Shown here: in pieces, positions 58,940-64,000 of the stretch
How positions within the stretch are numbered: the first letter of the stretch is position 1
Layout of the letters: the number at the start of each line of letters is the position of its first letter
Assembly (NCBI RefSeq): GCF_905163445.1
Contig: NC_053191.1
Span: 992,001-1,056,000 of the forward strand
Reading direction: 5' to 3'
DNA: 64,000 nt
Source of the DNA: Pararge aegeria
Taxonomy: Eukaryota > Arthropoda > Insecta > Lepidoptera > Nymphalidae
The notes under the pieces: model-generated
Seen by the model: only the letters and a program-made list of their open reading frames with translations
The model's database searches: none
Told to the model about the DNA's origin: nothing
Made by a program: the position numbers and the translations under genes

Positions 58940-59302
58940 TTACATTGAGTCAGTAACTGGTCAGTGTGGCTGCACGCAGAAGTACATTACATTTTAGTGT
59001 CCATAATTTATAGTAGTTAGTAAAAATATTTGTTACATTAGAGCTAGCTTACATTATCGACAGTACTGACCAATGTTAAGATTTACAAATAATATTATTT
59101 TTTAAGTCAGTGACTAGCTCAATGTAAAGTTTTACGTGAAGCAAGAACTGCACTGAGACTTATATAGGCTAGAATAATAATAGATTTACAGAAGTTACAA
59201 AGTCAGTAGGAGAAATATTGCGGCGTCAGTACTGACTAGAATTTACTTACACGCTTTCAGTACTGAATCAGCATTTAAGCATTATGAACTGACTCAATGT
59301 AA
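58940..59302. repeat. 363-bp element with 15-bp perfect inverted ends
   Basis: TTACATTGAGTCAGT (58940-58954) and ACTGACTCAATGTAA (59288-59302) are exact reverse complements. Related pieces recur inside (CAGTACTGACCAATG near 59060, GTCAGTGACTAGCTCAATGT near 59107, TTTCAGTACTGAATCA near 59257). MITE-like, but no target duplication was found. Confidence 0.6.
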
Positions 59303-59411
59303 GTCTTCATTAAATCCTGCAGGTTTGAAAAAAGTTGCGTGTGTGGCTCCCTCTAGTGTGGAGATCAACACGGCATGTCCAGCATTAAATAAAGGCTCGT
59401 GAGTCATTCAT

Positions 59412-59431
59412 ACACACACACACACACACAC
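59412..59431 (+). repeat. (AC)n microsatellite
   Basis: Ten uninterrupted AC units between GTCATTCAT and CTCTCGC. Confidence 0.9.
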
Positions 59432-60020
59432 CTCTCGCACCGTCGGCCCAGGCGTTACACTATCAGAGAACCAATGGACCACAGACTAAAGAAGATGGGC
59501 AAAGCCAGCACAACCAAAACGTGAAGCCACAACAAAGCGTGTTTACCCACCAGTTATTTGTGAAGCTGGATTCAAATTGAGGTGCATTACTAATTATGTC
59601 AATTGGGTTATAGTTTCTGAATTGCACCTTATTTATCAATGAATTATTGTCAGTTTTTAAGAAACAGAGCCAATCATTACAAATCAAGTGGTACAAAAGA
59701 CTGTTTTTATTAGATGTTTTGAAAGTTAATTGCGCACTATTTAGTTTTAAATTCAGATTGCAAACTGCATATCTATTTAAGTTTTTTAAATTGGACTCTC
59801 TGGGCTATACTAGAATGTCATAGAATTTATTCATACATTGGAGGCACATCTTTCTGTCTACCAATTTCCCTTTAGTCTGTGTGTAGGACTACTACCTACA
59901 GGTAGGAATGTAAAGTTCTATACAATAGATAGCATGTCTGGGGACAGCTGGCTGGATGCATCACTAACAACAAAAAATTTAGATTGATCTCGGATCCTTG
60001 TATAAGATTTCAAGATGACA

Positions 60021-60387
60021 AATGTGACACTGGAGTTGAGTAAACGCGCGCCTTTATATGGAAGTTTAAACATTATGTTTGACCTTCCATACAAAGTGAC
60101 AAGTTGTGTTTGCTGGCTGTATATTGGCTACTATCTTTTGGAATACTTATCACTTAATCCACCAACCACCCCACACTTTAGTTTCATAGGTTACCAATGG
60201 CAACCCTAATGCTTGGATGACTGAACATGTGGCATAAGCTACCCATTAGCCCTGAGATTATGTTTGAAAAATCAGCTGCTATAGCGACTAGATCATTACA
60301 CTTGCATGTGGAGCCAATGCAAATAAATTAAAACAAGAGATAGAAGCTAATGTACAGTCAGCTTTAAGCCAACTCCAGTGTCACATT
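60021..60387. repeat. 367-bp element with 17-bp perfect inverted ends, just past the ctp stop
   Basis: AATGTGACACTGGAGTT (60021-60037) and AACTCCAGTGTCACATT (60371-60387) are exact reverse complements. The right end is 40 bases downstream of the ctp stop codon, so the element probably lies in its 3' UTR. The plus-strand open frame inside is not convincing. Confidence 0.6.
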
Positions 60388-60427
60388 GGTTTACTGGAAA
60401 GCTTACACTAAGGCCGCTGGGCACAGC

Positions 60428-60589
60428 CTAGCCGCTCTTAAAGAGCAGTATTGCAACCTGGCCCAGGTAAAAGTAGATGAAGTGGCGGGTCTCATGCGTC
60501 ACATAGGAGCCGAAGTTGCGGCCCACGATGCAATGCCATGTTGGGTTGTACTTCTTGTCAAACTCCTTCTTGATAAATGCTGCTATGTC
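60428..60589 (-). CDS. ctp: ctp exon 3 (second coding exon)
   Basis: 54 codons including TAG, beginning GACATAGCAGC after ACTTTCCAG. It encodes the beta strands that form the dimer and ligand groove (NPTWHCIVGRNFGSYVTHET). Confidence 0.98.
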   Translation of the reverse strand, partial: DIAAFIKKEFDKKYNPTWHCIVGRNFGSYVTHETRHFIYFYLGQVAILLFKSG

Positions 60590-62350
60590 CTGGAAAGTTT
60601 TACATACTATTAGCAAAGTTTACATTAACACTTTAAATGTACCACAATTAGGCACATGCCTCAACTATATTATTATTTTAAAACTGAAGAGTTTGTTTGG
60701 TTGAAAGTGCTAATCTCAGGTCTGAATGGTATGAATTAATTTGTCAACAATAGTCAATTTATCGAAGGAGGCTGAAAAATGTTGCAAAGACCAGAAAAAT
60801 TTGAGAGCTTACAATGCGTGCGATGCGTTAAAAACCAAAGTTATGCTAAAATAAAGTATGAAAGAGTTGTTGTTCTTTAAAAATTCTATAAAAAGTCTTT
60901 TACAACATAATGTCTATCTTTTAAGGTTGACTCACAAAAAGTCACAGGGCACTGCTAGTCACTCATGTGAGTGAGATATAAAGTTATAAACAATGTATAA
61001 TTGGATTACGAAATACTGTTGAGGGTTGCATAAGTTAATTTCATATGAAATCACCCTGTAAAAATATTAAATCAAAAGAACCACATTTATTTTTCCCTAC
61101 AAACCAATTCAAAACATTATAAGTGGTTACTTACATCAACCCTTTTGAAGATAAAAGACTCACATAGTACCTACGCTACGCGACACGTACCTAATAAAGT
61201 GACAGGAGTCACTTAATTTTAATTTTGCATGTGATGTTAGTCCTTAATCTGATTTGTTTGTAAAAACTATGGCAGTGGTTTACTCAAGAACTATTAGATT
61301 TTCGGTTTTGTAATATTTCGTTTTTCATTTATAAGTTGTAAGTATAGTGGTACATTTGCTAATGTCAATCTGGTTTAAAAAAGGAAATGTTAACACTTTT
61401 ACTCTTCAACTAAATATCAGGTACAATATACGATCATATACATATATATAGGAGTCAGGAAGGAATCAAGCTTTCACATTTTATTGATGTTTCAAGTGTT
61501 AAACTAAGCACCCCTCTACTACAAAATATATACCCAAAGTGTTGTTGCATTGCCCACATGACACAGCTAACAAATTGAAATATATCCCAACCAAACAACC
61601 TTTTCAGGTTTGACAACTGATTCAGACATGTGGTAAATCATCCAAAGGCTTGTAGCATCTTGTACTGCTAAGATAGAAGTTCAGGGCATAGGCATTGAAA
61701 TCCTTACAAAATTGTATGATGGTGATAGTTTATTTAACAATCCTTTGATTATCTATTACAGGAAAGAAATCAGAATATTTTATATTTGTTAGTGTTCGGA
61801 AACTTGGTTAAGTCAAAGTCAAAAATATCTTTATTCAAGTAGGCCCATAGGTGGCACTTTTGATGCATACATAAGAATTACATAGTAGTGAGATGATGGC
61901 GATAACCACATTCGTAAACTTAAAACTAGAGCTGCGAGGGTTCCAAACAGGTCCTGGTCTAAGAAGAAGCCCACAACAAACTTAGCCGGGTGTTTTTTGT
62001 TTTGTTATCACCATCTCACAATGTCATTTTAAATTATTAGAAGAGCAACCTGGTTAGAGCAATAATTTACACCCAAGCTTTTTTATCGTTTACATAGTCC
62101 TTTATACTATAATAGGACTTTTCTATAAGCTTACGTTTAATACAAACTTTGAACTTTTTAAGAGACATCTCCAAGATGTCAATTGGTAGTTTATTGTAGA
62201 ATTGTATGCAATTTTATATATTGTCATGAAACATCAACTTACTTTCTCAATGTTGAATTTCTCAAGTGCCTGCGTGGCACAGTCCACAGCATCTTGCTGC
62301 ATCTCCTCACTCATGTCAGCATTCTTGATCACCGCCTTGCGGTCACACAT
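60428..62350 (-). CDS. ctp: dynein light chain LC8 (cut up / DYNLL), 89 aa
   Basis: LC8 is a small dimeric hub protein of cytoplasmic dynein that also binds short linear motifs in many non-motor partners. The two coding exons 62243-62350 and 60428-60589 join in phase 0 to 89 residues, the usual length. The sequence MCDRKAVIKNADMSEEMQQD .. DIAAFIKKEFDKKYNPTWHC, IVGRNFGSYVTHETRHFIYF, YLGQVAILLFKSG is nearly invariant across animals. The start is fixed by MCDRK and a clean acceptor 16 bases upstream. An A/T-rich intron of 1.65 kb holds a LINE B tail and a family D repeat. A candidate minus-strand AATAAA lies at 59826-59831. No defect was seen. Confidence 0.98.
61005..61330 (-). repeat. dispersed repeat family D, copy 3, in the ctp intron
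   Basis: Reverse of 9090-9425: TTACGAAATACTGTTGAGGG, CTGTAAAAATATTAAATCAA, CATTTATTTTTCCCTAC, TAGTACCTACGCTACGCGAC and TGGTTTACTCAAGAACTATT. Confidence 0.65.
61810..62215 (-). repeat. LINE family B 3' end, minus orientation, in the ctp intron
   Basis: AAGTCAAAAATATCTTTATTC, TAGGCCCATAGGTGGCACTT, CCTGGTCTAAGAAGAAGCCC, TTAGCCGGGTGTTT, CTTTTCTATAAGCTTACG. It ends 30 bases before ctp exon 2. Confidence 0.7.
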
Positions 62351-62366
62351 CTTGTCAGCTGGATTG
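62243..62366 (-). CDS. ctp: ctp exon 2: start codon and first 36 residues
   Basis: The acceptor TTTATTTCCAG ends at 62367. Sixteen bases of 5' UTR (CAATCCAGCTGACAAG) precede the ATG at 62350. Coding to 62243 ends FNIEK|GTAAGT. Position 32 is Phe (EKFNIEK), where many animals have Tyr. Confidence 0.96.
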
Positions 62367-62744
62367 CTGGAAATAAACAAAGGGGTTCTTAACTTGTGTT
62401 GCATCAATATTTGAGAGCCATGACAAGCCAATTTCTTTTTTCAAAGCTAGCAATGCATGAATGCTTCCTTTGTGCCAGATATTCATGGATGGTGGTAATC
62501 AGGTGATGCATTTGCCCAAGCTTTTACTATTCCACATTTACTTTTATCCACTAGGTTACTGATGAGTCTTCGGCCACCGTGATGAACAGAATCCAAAGCA
62601 TCAGGCTGATATTTTGAAGTAAACCTCTAATAAAATGATGTGATTAAAAAGACATTGGGGTCCCAAGTTGCTAGAATGGTGACCCTGCAGCGATAAATGC
62701 AGTGTTGATCAAACCCCAACAAGCCACTGGGAACAAGTGTACCA

Positions 62745-62815
62745 GGACGGTGGATTTTGGAACTCCCTACAAAATACCTATGTGTAGCAGTGGATGTCAA
62801 TTTGGTTCATATGAT
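62745..62815 (-). repeat. fragment of the 9430-9640 / 21150-21240 repeat
   Basis: GGAACTCCCTACAAAATACC and GTAGCAGTGGATGTCAATTT are the reverse of TTTTGTAGGGAGTTCC and the ACGTACACTGCTGG block. Confidence 0.5.
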
Positions 62816-63460
62816 GATGAATTAAAAGGCAGCATGGCAGTTTATACAAGATATTTATAAGTACCTCCTTGATTTCTCGGAAACAACTCCAGAAATTGAA
62901 ATGAAATTATAATAGAAGATAAAAATAAAAATTAGTGATAAGAGGCAAAGCTTGTTGGCCCTGTTACTAAATATAATACTCTTAAGGCTTAACAAACCAG
63001 AAATCAAACCTAGAACTCCACTTTGTTAAGAGAGAAGTCATCAAAAACATTCAAAACCTTTGACATGTCAACTAAAATAGGCTAAGTACGATTCTTCCAT
63101 TTAAAACTGCAACGAATTAATGCTTTATGCTGCGGCGATTAGGTTCACATTCACGTGTCACTAGCTTTCTACACGTCCACTTGACGCGCGCCAAATAAGT
63201 CTAGTGTGGACGTAAACTCGTATGAATAATATCATGCGACACTTTTCCACAATAAAAAAGGTTATCATCATCACTTGACATTCGCAACGATTTTCCACAT
63301 GCGTGAAACACTCCATTGATTGTTTATAGCGGGCTCTATAAATAACTTGAAAAGGTCAGCCGCGAAGCTATCCCGCGCGCCCTTTATGAATTTCCCCTTT
63401 TTCTCCTAGAAATTATTTTATCCAATATAAGCAACTTTTCCCTGCTAATATAAAACTTAC
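62816..63460. other. probable ctp first intron, no feature recognised
   Basis: Contains GAATAATATCATGCGAC and a CCGCGAAGCTATCCCGCGCG stretch near 63360. No repeat or gene was identified. Confidence 0.3.
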
Positions 63461-63545
63461 CTTGCTGGGTTTACCGCTTGTGAAGTCTTTCTAGTTATTT
63501 TAACTCGTGCACTCGCGCTTATGCCAGTCATCAAAAAAATTTAAA
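63461..63545 (-). other. ctp: candidate 5' non-coding exon of ctp
   Basis: On the minus strand a strong donor (AACCCAGCAAG|GTAAGT, exon end 63461) lies 1.1 kb upstream of exon 2. The stretch before it (GCATAAGCGCGAGTGCACGA) is less AT-rich than the flanks. A second donor, CGTCGTAAA|GTGAGT, has its exon end at 63820. Either or both could be alternative first exons. No start site could be fixed, so the right border is approximate. Confidence 0.4.
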
Positions 63546-64000
63546 TTTAAGTCTCGACACGCAGTAAATAAAACGGGGACTACTATAAGATAATGGTTAT
63601 ACATTGCTTTGAGGGTTATCACCATAGAAACATAAATTAAATCAATAAAATTACTTTAGTACACATTTATTGCGAATGTTAGGGAAATGTGTTGAAGCGC
63701 TGATGCTTTTGTTCACTATTTTACGGCGTAAAAACTACGAAATACATCAAAACTATAATCAGACAACAGGGTCTCCTTAAATCTAAACAAAACACATAAT
63801 AAAATAATAAATTACTCACTTTTACGACGGACTTAGATCAAATTTTCACGTAATGATTTTGATACCGGAGATTCTTTGCCTACTTTCTAGAGGATTCTTG
63901 CAAAGGCTTCTTTCAATGATGATTATCTCTGGTTACGCTAGAGGGCGTTCTTATTTAGAAATAGTTCGAAAATCAAAGTTTTAAAATTTCGAAATGTTTA
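63546..64000. other. window end; ctp upstream region
   Basis: Possible promoter region of ctp on the minus strand, including the candidate alternative donor at 63819. No TATA box or other element stands out. No second gene seen. Confidence 0.3.

Noticed and set aside
60015..60209. 64-codon plus-strand frame next to ctp
   Set aside because: It lies inside the 60021-60387 inverted-end element, opposite the ctp 3' UTR, and shows no known domain.

Overview
The window looks like lepidopteran (butterfly or moth) nuclear DNA. It is AT-rich, its genes have introns with GT..AG borders, and it is crowded with short dispersed elements of kinds common in Lepidoptera: a tRNA-derived SINE, Helitron-like non-autonomous elements ending in ..AGCTAGT, 5'-truncated LINE tails ending in AATAAATGAATTTTGAATT, and MITEs. 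The order is my inference; no species can be named from the sequence alone.

Left part, about 1-14.4 kb: no gene I can defend, mostly repeat debris. Centre, about 14.4-34.6 kb, plus strand: a calcium/calmodulin-dependent protein kinase kinase gene (CaMKK). I could place ten coding exons (522 residues, N-terminus missing) spread over 19.5 kb, with introns packed by TEs, a 107-bp satellite-like array and a 170-bp near-perfect palindrome. From 34.6 to 42.2 kb is AT-rich sequence with scattered repeats and no gene seen.

Right-centre, 42.3-56.5 kb, minus strand: three neighbouring genes for secreted proteins. Genes A (792 aa) and B (678 aa) are paralogues built on a 14-residue Asn/Gly/Pro repeat with consensus near YVPGNSGANNPGQV. 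Gene C (238 aa) is a different Asn/Gly/Tyr/Arg-rich protein. All three have the same layout: a first coding exon of exactly six codons, a phase-0 intron inside the signal peptide, and everything else in one exon. I could rebuild the six-codon exons by eye. This looks like a tandem family of rapidly evolving extracellular structural proteins (silk, glue, cuticle or egg-coat type) and is the most novel part of the window.

Right end, about 60.4-63.9 kb, minus strand: a dynein light chain LC8 gene (ctp/DYNLL), 89 residues in two coding exons, with a 5' non-coding exon further right.

The conserved genes (CaMKK, LC8) serve general signalling and transport and have no visible functional link to the secreted cluster between them. 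No rRNA gene, intact tRNA gene, CRISPR array or intact autonomous transposon was seen.
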